DNA of 42,249 nt from a bacterium (GCA_028724545.1 JAQYCU010000020.1:1-42249), one strand, 5' to 3'. Counted from the first letter of the stretch, positions 18,899 to 28,075 are shown. Program-made: numbers and translations. The notes: generated by a model from the sequence alone, not told the origin.

Positions 18899-19795
18899 AT
18901 GAGAAATAGAGAGGATGTTTTTTCTCAGTGCCATCCTGCTATTCTATTTTTATATTTTTGTGCCGTGATTATTACAACAATGTTAATCAGTCATCCGGCA
19001 GTTTTACTATGCTCTTTTGCAGGAGCATTATGCTATCAATGCAGGCTGACAGGCATCCGGAAGACGCTGCACCGGCAGTGTTTATATTTTCTACCTGCTT
19101 TTCTTCTTGTGGCACTGATTAATCCGGCATTTAATCATTACGGCGTCACGGTTCTTTTTTATCTGAAAACAGGCCCGGTAACGCTGGAGGCAGTCGTGTA
19201 CGGTATCGTTTTGTCGGGAATGCTCTGGACAGCACTTTTATGGTTTTCCAATGTAAATGAAGTGATGACAACAGACAAATTTGCATATTTGTTCGGAAGA
19301 CTCTCGCCAGCATTGTCGCTGGTGTTATCTATGGTATTCCGTCTTGTGCCACGTTACAAAAAAAGACTGGCAGACATACGGACAGGCCAGAAGTGTCTTG
19401 GCAAGGATAGTTCCTCGCTGCATCTGCCGGGACGTATCCGTTCCGGTGCTGCCGAATTGTCGATGCTTATGACGTGGGCACTGGAAAATGGCATTGATAC
19501 AGCAGATTCTATGAAAGCAAGGGGATATGGCACGGCAAAACGAACGTCCTATTCCATTTTTGTATGGCGTCGGCAGGATAAGTGGATATTGAGTATAGCA
19601 GGGGTTTTATTTGGACTCTGCCTTCTGGGATTTTGCAAAGGAAATGCTTTTGCACAGTACAATCCCCAGATACTGCTGGGAGGATTTCCCCTTTCGGCAG
19701 AAAGTATTTTTGTGTATGGTATATGGTTATTGTTTGTTTTGCTTCCGGCAGGGGCAGACAGAATAGATAAGTGGATTCGGGAGGTTTCGGCATGA
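18899..19795 (+). CDS. ecfT: Energy-coupling factor transporter transmembrane protein EcfT
   Basis: This 298-aa CbiQ/EcfT-type protein has about five or six membrane helices (four before residue 135, two after 225). The cytoplasmic coupling region carries the family's Ala-Arg-Gly signature twice in relaxed form (LSMVFRLVPRYKK and ADSMKARGYG). The second, S-M-K-A-R-G-Y-G, is the classical coupling helix that docks on the ATPases. It starts at ATG 18899, 9 bases after AGGAG. Its stop overlaps the next gene's start (ATGA at 19792-19795), so translation is coupled and equal amounts of T and the ATPase fusion are expected. Together with the fusion and the lipoprotein it makes a dedicated importer. 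Confidence 0.92.
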   Translation: MRNREDVFSQCHPAILFLYFCAVIITTMLISHPAVLLCSFAGALCYQCRLTGIRKTLHRQCLYFLPAFLLVALINPAFNHYGVTVLFYLKTGPVTLEAVVYGIVLSGMLWTALLWFSNVNEVMTTDKFAYLFGRLSPALSLVLSMVFRLVPRYKKRLADIRTGQKCLGKDSSSLHLPGRIRSGAAELSMLMTWALENGIDTADSMKARGYGTAKRTSYSIFVWRRQDKWILSIAGVLFGLCLLGFCKGNAFAQYNPQILLGGFPLSAESIFVYGIWLLFVLLPAGADRIDKWIREVSA

Positions 19796-22449
19796 ATATT
19801 TTTGAAATAAAGCAGTATTCTTTTACCTATCCACAAGAAAAAGCACCTGCTTTAAATGCTATTTCCCTTAGCCTGGAAGAAGGAAAATTTTATGTCCTCT
19901 GTGGAGAAAACGGTTCGGGAAAAAGCACGCTTCTTCGGCAGCTAAAAACGGCATTGACACCCAAAGGGGAAAAAAGTGGTGAAATTTTATATCAGAAGAG
20001 AGCATTGGAAGAAGTTTCCTCTGAGGAACAAAGTGCACAGATAGGATTTGTGTTCCAAAATCCGGACAACCAGATTGTGACGGATAAAGTGTGGCATGAA
20101 TTGGCTTTTGGTCTGGAAAGCCTGGGATATGAGCAACAACAGATTCATCTTCGCGTGGCAGAAATGGCATCCTATTTCGGTATTACCGACTGGTTTCACA
20201 AAAATGTTTCCGAACTTTCCGGTGGACAGAAGCAGCTGCTGAATCTTGCATTTGTTATGGTTATGCACCCTAAAATATTATTGCTGGATGAGCCGGCTTC
20301 CCAGTTAGACCCGGTGGCAGCGTCCAATTTTCTGAACACACTTCATAAAATCAACCGGGAACTGGGTGTGACCGTTTTACTGTCAGAACACAATTTAGAA
20401 GAAGTGATGTCTTTTGCAGATGAATTGCTTGTTATGGAAAAAGGCAGTCTGCTGGCGCAGGGGACACCGTTACAAATCGGAAAAATATTGCAGCAGCAGA
20501 AGCATAAAATGTTTTGGGCGATGCCGACGCCGATGCGTATTTATGCAAAAACAGACAGTCAGGAAGAATGTCCGTATACTGTTGCTATGGGACGGCAATG
20601 GCTGGAAAAAGAGCTGGCTTTTTGTGGCAGTACAGAAAGGCATTTTACGATTTCAGATAATGTCAGTCGTGCAGAAAATAATGAAAATATAGAAAAAAAC
20701 GCCAGTATGGATAAGGGTACTGGCTCTGCAGAAAAAGAAGGAACATATCCGGTTCTTTCTGTAAAAAACCTTAGTTTTCGCTATGACAAAAGCCTTCCTG
20801 ATGTGCTGCAGGATATCTCACTGGACATTAGAAGGGGCGAAACATTTGCCCTGATGGGTGGCAATGGAACAGGAAAAACAACATTGCTGCATCTGATGGC
20901 AGGCATTTTAAAGCCTGGCAGGGGAGAAATTTATGTGAAAGGGCAGAAAATAACAAAGTACCGTCCACAGGAATTGTATCATGGCTTGCTCAGCGTTTTG
21001 CCACAGGACCCGACCAGCCTTTTTGTCAAAAAAACGGTGAAAGAAGAAATAAAGTCTGACCTTACCAGAAAAAATCAGCCAGAAGATTATGAAGAAGTAA
21101 TAACCTTTACACAGATTGCTTCTTTGCAGCAACAGCATCCTTATGATTTAAGTGGTGGGCAGCAGCAAAGAGTGGCACTGGCAAAAATAATGCTTCGCCA
21201 CCCGGAAATCGTGCTGATGGATGAACCGACAAAGGGTTTCGATGCCCGGTTTAAGCAGGAGTTTGGAAAATTACTCAAAGAATGGAACCGGCGTGGCATT
21301 ACAGTTGTTCTGGTGTCGCATGATTTGGAATTTTGTGCACAGTACGCTGACCGGGTTGGATTGTGCTTTGATGGGGAAATTACTGCGGCCAAAGAAACGA
21401 GAGCATTTTTTGCAGGAAATCATTTTTATACTACAGCAGCAAACCGGATGGCGCGCCAGTATTTTCCGGATGCCATTACGGCAGAGGAAGTAGTACAGTG
21501 TCTTACCAGTGCAGGCAGGGTAGACAAAACAGACAAAATTGAAGATACGCCGGATTTTGTGTCTACAGACAAAGCAGAAATAGTACAGGCAGCAGAATAT
21601 ATAGAAAATAGTGATGACAGTGAAACAGCAGAGTATGCATACGAAATAGATGATAACGAAACAGCAGAGTATCTACAAAAAATAGATGACAGTGAAACAG
21701 CAGAGTATGCACAAAATAAAAAAGAAATCTGCCATAAAAAAGGAAAAACAGTTTGTTTTCTGCTGGCAGTCTTTTTATTAACGCCACTTACCATCTGGTT
21801 GGGTGCTGCATTTTTCGAGGACAGAAAATACCTTGTTATCAGCCTGCTGATTGCACTTTATGCAACTGTCCCGTTTTTGGGACTGCTCAGCAGACAAAAA
21901 CATTCGGTACAGAAACTGGTAGTGATAGCCGTAATGACTGCACTGGCAGTTGCAGGCAGGGCAGCATTCTTTATGGTACCGGCTGTGAAACCTGTGGCAG
22001 CAATTGTCATTGTAACCGGTATTAGTCTGGGAGCAGAGTCGGGATTTCTGATAGGAACACTTTCTATTCTGGTATCCAATATGCTTTTTGGACAAGGACC
22101 GTGGACACCGTGGCAGATGTTTGCAATGGGACTGATAGGAATGCTGGCAGGAATACTGGCAGAGAAAAATATTCTGACGGGCAAAAAAATTTCTATGTGC
22201 GTTTACGGTTTCTTGACGCCGGTGCTGATATATGGGGGAATTATCAATCCTGCATCGCTGATTATGATGTCTTACGAAATTACGCCGGAAAATCTGACAG
22301 CCATTTACTTGTCGGGACTTCCACTCGACCTGGTACATGCTGTTACAACCGTGGTAATTCTGGCAATCGCAGGCAATGTGATGCTGGAAAAACTAGAACG
22401 TGTCAAAGCACGATATGATGTTTCGTTTGACAAAATTTTTGGCAAATAA
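19792..22449 (+). CDS. Three-part ECF protein: two ATPase domains fused to a membrane S component
   Basis: The protein has 885 aa from ATG 19792, 8 bases after GGGAGG, overlapping the ecfT stop. ATPase 1 (about 1-230) has Walker A GENGSGKST (38-46), the Q loop FQNPDNQ, signature LSGGQKQ and LLLDEPASQLDP. ATPase 2 (about 320-545) has Walker A GGNGTGKTT (356-364), PQDPTSLF, LSGGQQQR and LMDEPTKGFD. After an acidic linker with a 12-residue repeat (608-642), residues about 651-885 form a membrane domain of about six helices (VAGRAAFFMVPAVKPVAAIV, SNMLFGQGPWTPWQM), typical of ECF S components. ATPases and S component are normally separate; this fusion builds everything except EcfT into one chain, which suggests a dedicated system, not a shared module. 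The substrate is probably a vitamin-like cofactor such as a corrinoid (inference from the DUF4430 neighbour). Confidence 0.93.
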   Translation: MNIFEIKQYSFTYPQEKAPALNAISLSLEEGKFYVLCGENGSGKSTLLRQLKTALTPKGEKSGEILYQKRALEEVSSEEQSAQIGFVFQNPDNQIVTDKVWHELAFGLESLGYEQQQIHLRVAEMASYFGITDWFHKNVSELSGGQKQLLNLAFVMVMHPKILLLDEPASQLDPVAASNFLNTLHKINRELGVTVLLSEHNLEEVMSFADELLVMEKGSLLAQGTPLQIGKILQQQKHKMFWAMPTPMRIYAKTDSQEECPYTVAMGRQWLEKELAFCGSTERHFTISDNVSRAENNENIEKNASMDKGTGSAEKEGTYPVLSVKNLSFRYDKSLPDVLQDISLDIRRGETFALMGGNGTGKTTLLHLMAGILKPGRGEIYVKGQKITKYRPQELYHGLLSVLPQDPTSLFVKKTVKEEIKSDLTRKNQPEDYEEVITFTQIASLQQQHPYDLSGGQQQRVALAKIMLRHPEIVLMDEPTKGFDARFKQEFGKLLKEWNRRGITVVLVSHDLEFCAQYADRVGLCFDGEITAAKETRAFFAGNHFYTTAANRMARQYFPDAITAEEVVQCLTSAGRVDKTDKIEDTPDFVSTDKAEIVQAAEYIENSDDSETAEYAYEIDDNETAEYLQKIDDSETAEYAQNKKEICHKKGKTVCFLLAVFLLTPLTIWLGAAFFEDRKYLVISLLIALYATVPFLGLLSRQKHSVQKLVVIAVMTALAVAGRAAFFMVPAVKPVAAIVIVTGISLGAESGFLIGTLSILVSNMLFGQGPWTPWQMFAMGLIGMLAGILAEKNILTGKKISMCVYGFLTPVLIYGGIINPASLIMMSYEITPENLTAIYLSGLPLDLVHAVTTVVILAIAGNVMLEKLERVKARYDVSFDKIFGK
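21613..21717 (+). repeat. In-frame 36-bp tandem repeat in the ECF fusion linker
   Basis: Three units start at 21613, 21649 and 21685 and encode DDSETAEYAYEI, DDNETAEYLQKI and DDSETAEYAQN. They form part of the acidic linker between ATPase 2 and the membrane domain. The period is exactly 12 codons. Confidence 0.95.
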
Positions 22450-22536
22450 AAACGCATATATGGATGCAAGTAATCCAGAGCGCAAAATATTCTATAAGAA
22501 GTTTCATTGAAAATGGAGAAGGAAAGAAGGACTGGT

Positions 22537-24105
22537 ATGAAAAGAGTTGTAATTATCGGGGCAGGCCCGGCAGGTCTTACGGCAGGCGTGGAATTGCTGG
22601 AAAAATCATCGGAATATGAAGTTATTATATTAGAAGAAAGTAATCAGGCAGGTGGAATTTCCCGTACTGTCCGTCACAACGGCAAACGTATGGATATCGG
22701 TGGACACCGTTTCTTTTCGAAAGACAGGGATGTTAACAAGTGGTGGCTCGACAGGATGCCTTTGCAGGGAGCAAAAAGTTATGATGACAAAATTCTGGGG
22801 CGCGAATCAGAATTGAGCGCAGACGGGCCGGACCCGGAAAAGGAAGACAATGTTATGCTGTCGCGTACCCGTATCTCCCGGATATATTACAAACATCATT
22901 TCTTTGATTATCCGGTAAAAATGAATTGGAACACGATTAAAAATATGGGATTCTTTTCCTTTTTGTCAGCAGGTGTCAGTTATCTGAAAAGTGTCATTTG
23001 GAAACGTCCCGAGGACAATCTTGAAAACTTCTATATTAACCGTTTTGGACGGAAACTGTATTCTATGTTTTTTGAAAAATATACAGAAAAACTGTGGGGA
23101 CGGCACCCGGATGTGATTTCGGCAGACTGGGGTGCCCAGAGAGTGAAGGGACTATCTGTTTTTGCGATTCTACGGGATATCATCACGAAAGGCATTTTTG
23201 GAAAACGGAGAAAACAGGTGGAAACTTCTCTTATCGAACAGTTTTTATATCCCAAGTATGGTCCCGGCCAGCTGTGGGAAAATGCAGCCAAAGAATTTAC
23301 AGACAAGGGCGGAACGATTCTGTATGGAGCAAAAGTAACACGTTTTCAGACGCAGAATGATGAAATTTCGGAAGTGATTTTTCAGCGGGATGGAAAAGAA
23401 GAACAGATACAGAGCGATATTGTTATTTCGAGTATGCCATTAAAAGACCTGACGGCAGGACTTCCGGATGTTCCAAAGGATATTGCCGGTATTGCAAAAG
23501 GTCTGCCGTACCGGGATTTTGTGACAGTAGGAATTGAAGTCGGCAGTCTGGCTTTGCAAAATAAGACACGACGGAAGACATTAAATAATATTGTGCCGGA
23601 CTGCTGGATTTATGTGCAGGATGGCGAAGTGAAACTGGGCAGAGTGCAGATTTTTAATAACTGGTCGCCATATATGTTGCCGGAACCGGAAAAAACTGTC
23701 TGGCTCGGACTGGAATTTTTCTGCACAGAGGGGGACCGTTTCTGGAATATGTCACCTGAAGAGTGGAAAGAACTTGGCGCAGCAGAATTGCGCAAATTAA
23801 AAATCATCACACCCGAAGAAGAAATATTGGATTTCCACTGCGAAAAAGTAAAAAAGGCATATCCGGCATATTTCGATACATATAATGAGATAGACCGTCT
23901 GATTGATTTCCTGACTGCGCATTGCAAAAACCTGTATTGCATCGGGCGAAACGGCCAGCACCGATACAATAATATGGACCATTCTATGGAAACTGCTTTT
24001 CAGGCTGTGTCAAACATTCTGACCGGCAGGCAGCAGAAAGACAATGTCTGGAATGTTAATACAGAGCAGGAATATCACGAAGTCTGTTCTGCGAAGGAAG
24101 AATAA
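22537..24105 (+). CDS. FAD-dependent oxidoreductase, UDP-galactopyranose mutase / protoporphyrinogen oxidase-like
   Basis: The chosen start is ATG 22537 (GAAAGAAGG 6-8 bases upstream; 523 aa), giving the N-terminus MKRVVIIGAGPAGLTAG with the dinucleotide-binding motif GxGxxG at residues 8-13. Earlier in-frame starts at 22507 and 22513 lack good sites. Further FAD-fold motifs are the acidic strand end ILEESNQAGG, the MDIGGHRFFSKD loop typical of UDP-galactopyranose-mutase-like amine oxidoreductases, and the C-terminal FAD segment CIGRNGQHRYNNMDHSMETA. Relatives often sit in cell-surface polysaccharide clusters, but no glycosyltransferase is adjacent. It begins 87 bases after the ECF fusion with no clear terminator between them, so it may be co-transcribed; a strong terminator follows it. 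Confidence 0.85.
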   Translation: MKRVVIIGAGPAGLTAGVELLEKSSEYEVIILEESNQAGGISRTVRHNGKRMDIGGHRFFSKDRDVNKWWLDRMPLQGAKSYDDKILGRESELSADGPDPEKEDNVMLSRTRISRIYYKHHFFDYPVKMNWNTIKNMGFFSFLSAGVSYLKSVIWKRPEDNLENFYINRFGRKLYSMFFEKYTEKLWGRHPDVISADWGAQRVKGLSVFAILRDIITKGIFGKRRKQVETSLIEQFLYPKYGPGQLWENAAKEFTDKGGTILYGAKVTRFQTQNDEISEVIFQRDGKEEQIQSDIVISSMPLKDLTAGLPDVPKDIAGIAKGLPYRDFVTVGIEVGSLALQNKTRRKTLNNIVPDCWIYVQDGEVKLGRVQIFNNWSPYMLPEPEKTVWLGLEFFCTEGDRFWNMSPEEWKELGAAELRKLKIITPEEEILDFHCEKVKKAYPAYFDTYNEIDRLIDFLTAHCKNLYCIGRNGQHRYNNMDHSMETAFQAVSNILTGRQQKDNVWNVNTEQEYHEVCSAKEE

Positions 24106-24176
24106 GAGATTACAAATAATTTGAAAAATAAATCGAAAAGAAGAGAAAAACTATAAAAAATTCACAAAGTACGTGC

Positions 24177-24224
24177 AAAAAAGTATGATTTTGTAAAAAA
24201 ATGTATGCAAAATCATACTTTTTT
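24177..24224 (+). terminator. Strong terminator after the FAD oxidoreductase
   Basis: A perfect 17-bp stem (24177-24193 with 24208-24224, AAAAAAGTATGATTTTG and its complement) with a 14-base loop ends in six T. The A/T flanks on both sides would let it work in either direction. Confidence 0.88.
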
Positions 24225-24298
24225 AGATGGCGAAATGCCTATAAAATAAGAACTTATGGGCAAAACAAACAAAAAGAATAAAAAATATAAAAAAATAC

Positions 24299-24327
24299 TT
24301 GTAAATTTTCACAAATTGTTATATAAT
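24299..24327 (+). promoter_or_regulatory. Promoter of the sugar-type ABC importer operon
   Basis: TTGTAA (24299-24304), a 17-base spacer and consensus TATAAT (24322-24327). The predicted start site is near 24334, leaving a leader of about 170 bases before the binding-protein gene. Confidence 0.75.
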
Positions 24328-24330
24328 GAC

Positions 24331-24358
24331 ATTACGAAAACGATTTAGGAAAACAATT
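24331..24358 (+). promoter_or_regulatory. Possible LacI-type or catabolite operator at the transcription start
   Basis: Directly downstream of the -10 box, GAAAACGATT (24335-24344) is repeated as GAAAACAATT (24349-24358), 14 bases apart. The AAACG core resembles LacI/CcpA-family half sites. A repressor bound here would block initiation. No regulator gene is nearby. Confidence 0.4.
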
Positions 24359-24507
24359 ACGACAATGTATGCAGTGAACGTAAGCCGTATTTATACGCAC
24401 TTATAAAGTTGTGTACTTTTTTTACACAAGTTTACGCAATCATTTAAGTAAATTGTTTCACTAAAAGTTTTTGGAGAAACAAGAAATCAAATATGAGGAG
24501 GATTTTT

Positions 24508-25899
24508 ATGAGAAGAAAAGTTTTAAGCGTACTCTTATGTACAGCAATGACAGCTGGTATGCTGACAGGCTGTGGCGGTGATTCTAAAGACACTAAGAAA
24601 GCCGACAAAGCAACTTCAGAAGCAACTTCAGAAGCAACACCAATTCCTACAAACGCTGTAGCCGGTGATGCAGATGCTGAAGATGCATTCGTAGTTTGGG
24701 GATGGAACGAAGATATCCAGAAGATTCTGGATGGTCCATTCAAAGAGGATAACCCAGACCTCTACAAGAGAATTGTATTCGTTAATACAGCAGGTTCTGA
24801 TTTCTATCAGACAAAACTGGATGAAATGCTTGCAGATGAAAGCAACAGCTTATATCCAGACTTAATGGGACTCGAAGTTGACTACGTTTTGAAATATGTA
24901 AACAGTGACTACTTATTAGATGTTGCTGATTTAGGTATTGAGAAATCTGACTATGCTGACCAGTATTCTTACAACCTTGACTTAGGTACAGATAAGGACG
25001 GCAAAGTAAAAGCACTCTTCTGGCAGGCTACACCAGGTTGCTGGCAGTTGAAGGCTGACCTCTGTGAGAAGTACTTAGGAACAACAGATCCTGAGAAATT
25101 ACAGAAAGATTACTTCTCAACATGGGATAAGATGATTGATGCAGCTAAGAAAGTAAATGACGCATCAAAGGGTAAAGTAAAACTTCTTTCTGGTTATGCT
25201 GATACATTCCGTGTATTCTCTAATGCTCGTGAAGTTGGCTGGTATAAATCAGGTGAAGATAAGATTACAGTTGATGATCAGATGAAAGAATATATGAAAG
25301 TCGCTAAGACATTATACGAAGGTGAACTTACATATAACACAGATCAGTGGGGAACTGACTGGTATGCAAACATGGAAGGTGACGGCGTTGATACAAACGC
25401 AGCACTTGCTTACACAGGATGTCCTTGGTTCACATACTGGTGCTTAAAGGATTCTTGGAAACAGAACACAATCCTTGTAGCTGGTCCACAGCAGTTCTAC
25501 TGGGGTGGTACAGGTCTTGCAGCAACAGTTGGATGTTCTGATAAAGACTTAGCTGGTACTATTATTAAGTACTTCACATGTGACAAAGATTCTATGGTTA
25601 AGATTAACGCATTAAACAGCGACTTCGTTAACAACAAAAAGGCTATCGAAGAAATTATGGCTGGCGAAGTTACTTGTGATTACTTATATCCAGATGCTAA
25701 GCAGAACATCTTAGAGTTCTACTTACCACTTGCTGATGGTATCGATGCTTCTACAGCAACAGCTGAAGACCAGGATATCAACTCTATGTGGGATACTCAG
25801 GTTAAGGAATATATCCAGGGTAACAAGACTGAAGACGAGATGATGGACGCATTTAAGGCATCCGTACATGATAAGTACAATTATTTAAGTGCAGAGTAA
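24508..25899 (+). CDS. Extracellular solute-binding lipoprotein of a carbohydrate ABC importer
   Basis: The start is ATG 24508, placed 7 bases after AGGAGG; the ATG at 24493 precedes that site. The 463-aa protein has a lipoprotein signal with lipobox LTGC (Cys about 21) and a Thr/Glu/Ala linker. A family 1-like solute-binding fold follows: FVVWGWNEDIQKI, PDLYKRIVFVNTAG, ALFWQATPGCWQLKADL, and a C-terminal region rich in aromatic residues (TYWCLKDSWKQN, QQFYWGGTG). The codons are strongly biased to the C-ending, highly expressed type compared with neighbouring genes. Two permease genes follow; no ATPase gene is present, so a shared MsmX-type ATPase encoded elsewhere is expected. Binding of a sugar is inferred from the family and permeases; the sugar cannot be named. 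Confidence 0.9.
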   Translation: MRRKVLSVLLCTAMTAGMLTGCGGDSKDTKKADKATSEATSEATPIPTNAVAGDADAEDAFVVWGWNEDIQKILDGPFKEDNPDLYKRIVFVNTAGSDFYQTKLDEMLADESNSLYPDLMGLEVDYVLKYVNSDYLLDVADLGIEKSDYADQYSYNLDLGTDKDGKVKALFWQATPGCWQLKADLCEKYLGTTDPEKLQKDYFSTWDKMIDAAKKVNDASKGKVKLLSGYADTFRVFSNAREVGWYKSGEDKITVDDQMKEYMKVAKTLYEGELTYNTDQWGTDWYANMEGDGVDTNAALAYTGCPWFTYWCLKDSWKQNTILVAGPQQFYWGGTGLAATVGCSDKDLAGTIIKYFTCDKDSMVKINALNSDFVNNKKAIEEIMAGEVTCDYLYPDAKQNILEFYLPLADGIDASTATAEDQDINSMWDTQVKEYIQGNKTEDEMMDAFKASVHDKYNYLSAE

Positions 25900-25925
25900 T
25901 CTGAATGAAAAATGATTGATTTTAG

Positions 25926-25959
25926 CTGCTTCCTTCTGAAAAGGAGGAAGCAGTTTCTT
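25926..25959 (+). terminator. Attenuating hairpin between binding-protein and permease genes
   Basis: CTGCTTCC / GGAAGCAG stem (25926-25933 with 25946-25953) is followed by TTTCTT. Partial termination or 3'-end protection here would give much more binding protein than permease, the usual arrangement in such importers. Confidence 0.65.
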
Positions 25960-26070
25960 ATTATAGCAGGTAACTGTATTCGGATTAAGCAGTATCTTGC
26001 TAGAAACGTGGGGGAAGAGAAAGTTTAAATCGAGGTTTACATTCACAAAAAGGAAGGAGTGTCATAAGAA

Positions 26071-27048
26071 GTGAAAGGAAAGAAAAGACACAAAACAGTC
26101 GAATATGGAAAATATGGTTACTTTTTTATAGCTCCTTTTTTCATTGCATATTTGATTTTTCAGTTATGGCCGTTAATTACTACCTTCTATTATAGTACAT
26201 TAATGTACACAAAGAGAAATCTTGTAGAAACCGTGGAGTTCGGTGGCTTACAGAATTTCATTAATATGCTTGGCTTAACGGCTGGTGAACGTGGTTATGC
26301 GTTAATTTATTTAAAGAATACCCTCATTATGTGGGCAGGAAACTTTATTCCTCAGATTATTGTTTCCTTACTGTTAGCAGCATGGCTGTCTGATAGTAAA
26401 ATAAAGTTGAAAGCTACAGGTGCATATAAAATTATCATTTATTTGCCGAGTGTTATCACGGCAGCATCTGTTTCTGTATTATTCAATGCTATGTTTTCAC
26501 AATACGGACCGATTACAAAGACATTGTGCAACATCGGCATTATTAGCAGCGATTTTGATTTTATGAGAAGTGTTCCGGGAACCAGAGGTCTGATTTCCCT
26601 GATTCTGTTCTGGATGTGGTATGGTAATACAACATTGCTTCTGATATCTGGTGTATTGGGAATCGACCCAAGTATTTATGAAGCAGCAGATATTGATGGT
26701 GCCAACACAAAACAGAAATTCTTCAGAATTACACTTCCTCTGTTGAAGCCAATTCTTATGTATGTATTGATTACATCAGCTATTGGTGGTTTGCAGATGT
26801 ATGATATCCCGGCACTGTTCAACAGAAGCAAGACCGGTTACATAGGTTTGCCGGATGATACATCGACTACATTGACGATGTACATTATGCGATTGTACAG
26901 CAGTGATGTCGGTAAGGCGGCTGCAGTATCTGTCTTCCTGTTTATTATTACCCTGATTATTAGTTTGATATTCTTTGCTACGATGGGTGATAAGGATGCA
27001 CGTAAACTCAAAAGAGAGCAGAAAAAACGGAGAAAGGCAGGGATGTAG
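26071..27048 (+). CDS. Carbohydrate ABC transporter permease, MalF/MsmF type
   Basis: 325 aa starting at GTG 26071, 10 bases after AAGGAGT; no nearer ATG is available. It has about six membrane helices, the first at residues 12-32 (FFIAPFFIAYLIFQLWP), typical for the MalF-like half of CUT1 sugar importers. The cytoplasmic EAA loop that contacts the ATPase is visible as EAADIDGANTKQKFFRITLPLLKP. The C-terminal tail is very basic (RKLKREQKKRRK). It pairs with the next permease and the upstream binding lipoprotein to import an unidentified sugar. Confidence 0.92.
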   Translation: MKGKKRHKTVEYGKYGYFFIAPFFIAYLIFQLWPLITTFYYSTLMYTKRNLVETVEFGGLQNFINMLGLTAGERGYALIYLKNTLIMWAGNFIPQIIVSLLLAAWLSDSKIKLKATGAYKIIIYLPSVITAASVSVLFNAMFSQYGPITKTLCNIGIISSDFDFMRSVPGTRGLISLILFWMWYGNTTLLLISGVLGIDPSIYEAADIDGANTKQKFFRITLPLLKPILMYVLITSAIGGLQMYDIPALFNRSKTGYIGLPDDTSTTLTMYIMRLYSSDVGKAAAVSVFLFIITLIISLIFFATMGDKDARKLKREQKKRRKAGM

Positions 27049-27050
27049 TT

Positions 27051-27941
27051 ATGAGTGAAAAAGCAGTTATGAAAGAACAAAAAAGTCTGAAAAGTTACTC
27101 GGCAGCAGTGTTCAGACAAAAACTGTTTCGTAATATCGTATGTATATTATTCTGTATCATCAGTTTGCTGCCTTTTGTAATGATGATAATGAATGCAACA
27201 AGAACTTCAAGTGAAATTCAGCAGGGTATCTCATTACTGCCATCCGGTAATTTTATTGAGAACTGGAAAAACCTGATGTTAAAGCAGTCAGGTATGCAGC
27301 TGACAATGGGAAGAGCGATGATGAACTCATTGATAATCGCAGTTCCCGGTACATTCTGTGCTGTATATTTTTCAGCTATGACAGCATACGGTATTCACGT
27401 ATATGATTTCAAAGGAAGAAAACTTGCGTGGGCATTTATTATGGGTATTATGATGATTCCAAACCAGATTTCTATCATTGGTTTCTATCAGTTTATGATG
27501 AAGTTAAATATGTTAGATAACTATTTACCTTTGATTTTACCTTGTATTGCTGCACCAACAGTTGTATTCTTTATGAAACAGTATATGGAAAGCAGTTTGT
27601 CAATCGAAATGATTGAAGCAGCACGTATTGACGGTGCTGGAGAGTTTAGAATTTTTAATACGATTATTATGCCATTGATGAAACCGGCATTGGCTACACA
27701 GGCAATCTTCCAGTTTATTGCACAGTGGAACAACCTGTTCACACCAAGTATCCTGCTGTCAAACGACAGCAAGAAAACATTACCTTTGTTTGTGCAGATG
27801 CTGACATCTGACCAGTTCAAGGTAGACTTTGGTGTTGTATACATGGGATTGTTTGCTACAGTAATTCCTTTGATTATAGCTTATCTGCTGTTATCAAGAT
27901 ATATTGTAGCAGGTGTATCACTTGGTGGTGTCAAAGGCTAA
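27051..27941 (+). CDS. Carbohydrate ABC transporter permease, MalG/MsmG type
   Basis: This 296-aa second permease half starts two bases after the first permease's stop, with AGGCAGGG upstream, so the pair is translationally linked. It has about six membrane helices and the EAA loop EAARIDGAGEFRIFNTIIMPLMKP. The segment MNATRTSSEIQQGISLLPSGNFIENWKNL fits the MalG-type N-terminal region of CUT1 systems. No ATPase gene follows; a nested terminator hairpin ends the operon at 27971-28059. Confidence 0.93.
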   Translation: MSEKAVMKEQKSLKSYSAAVFRQKLFRNIVCILFCIISLLPFVMMIMNATRTSSEIQQGISLLPSGNFIENWKNLMLKQSGMQLTMGRAMMNSLIIAVPGTFCAVYFSAMTAYGIHVYDFKGRKLAWAFIMGIMMIPNQISIIGFYQFMMKLNMLDNYLPLILPCIAAPTVVFFMKQYMESSLSIEMIEAARIDGAGEFRIFNTIIMPLMKPALATQAIFQFIAQWNNLFTPSILLSNDSKKTLPLFVQMLTSDQFKVDFGVVYMGLFATVIPLIIAYLLLSRYIVAGVSLGGVKG

Positions 27942-27970
27942 AAGGTATTGTTATACTTATGGGGATTCAT

Positions 27971-28059
27971 AAAAGAGAATGTGAAATGTATCGGTTTTAC
28001 AAAAGCTGGATTTATAGTCCGGCTTTTGGATGCCGGTACAGAAACATTCTCTTTTTTTT
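27971..28059 (+). terminator. Large three-tier nested hairpin terminator
   Basis: There are three stems inside one another: AAAAGAGAATGT / ACATTCTCTTTT (27971-27982 with 28044-28055), TGTATCGG / CCGGTACA (27987-27994 with 28033-28040) and CAAAAGCTGG / CCGGCTTTTG (28000-28009 with 28019-28028). Eight T residues follow (28052-28059). It ends the importer operon and is far larger than a simple terminator needs. Confidence 0.85.
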
Positions 28060-28075
28060 GAGTTATATTCAAAAT

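Noticed and set aside
21426..22338. Minus-strand frames opposite the ECF fusion
   Set aside because: Shadow frames of the linker repeat and membrane helices on the coding strand.
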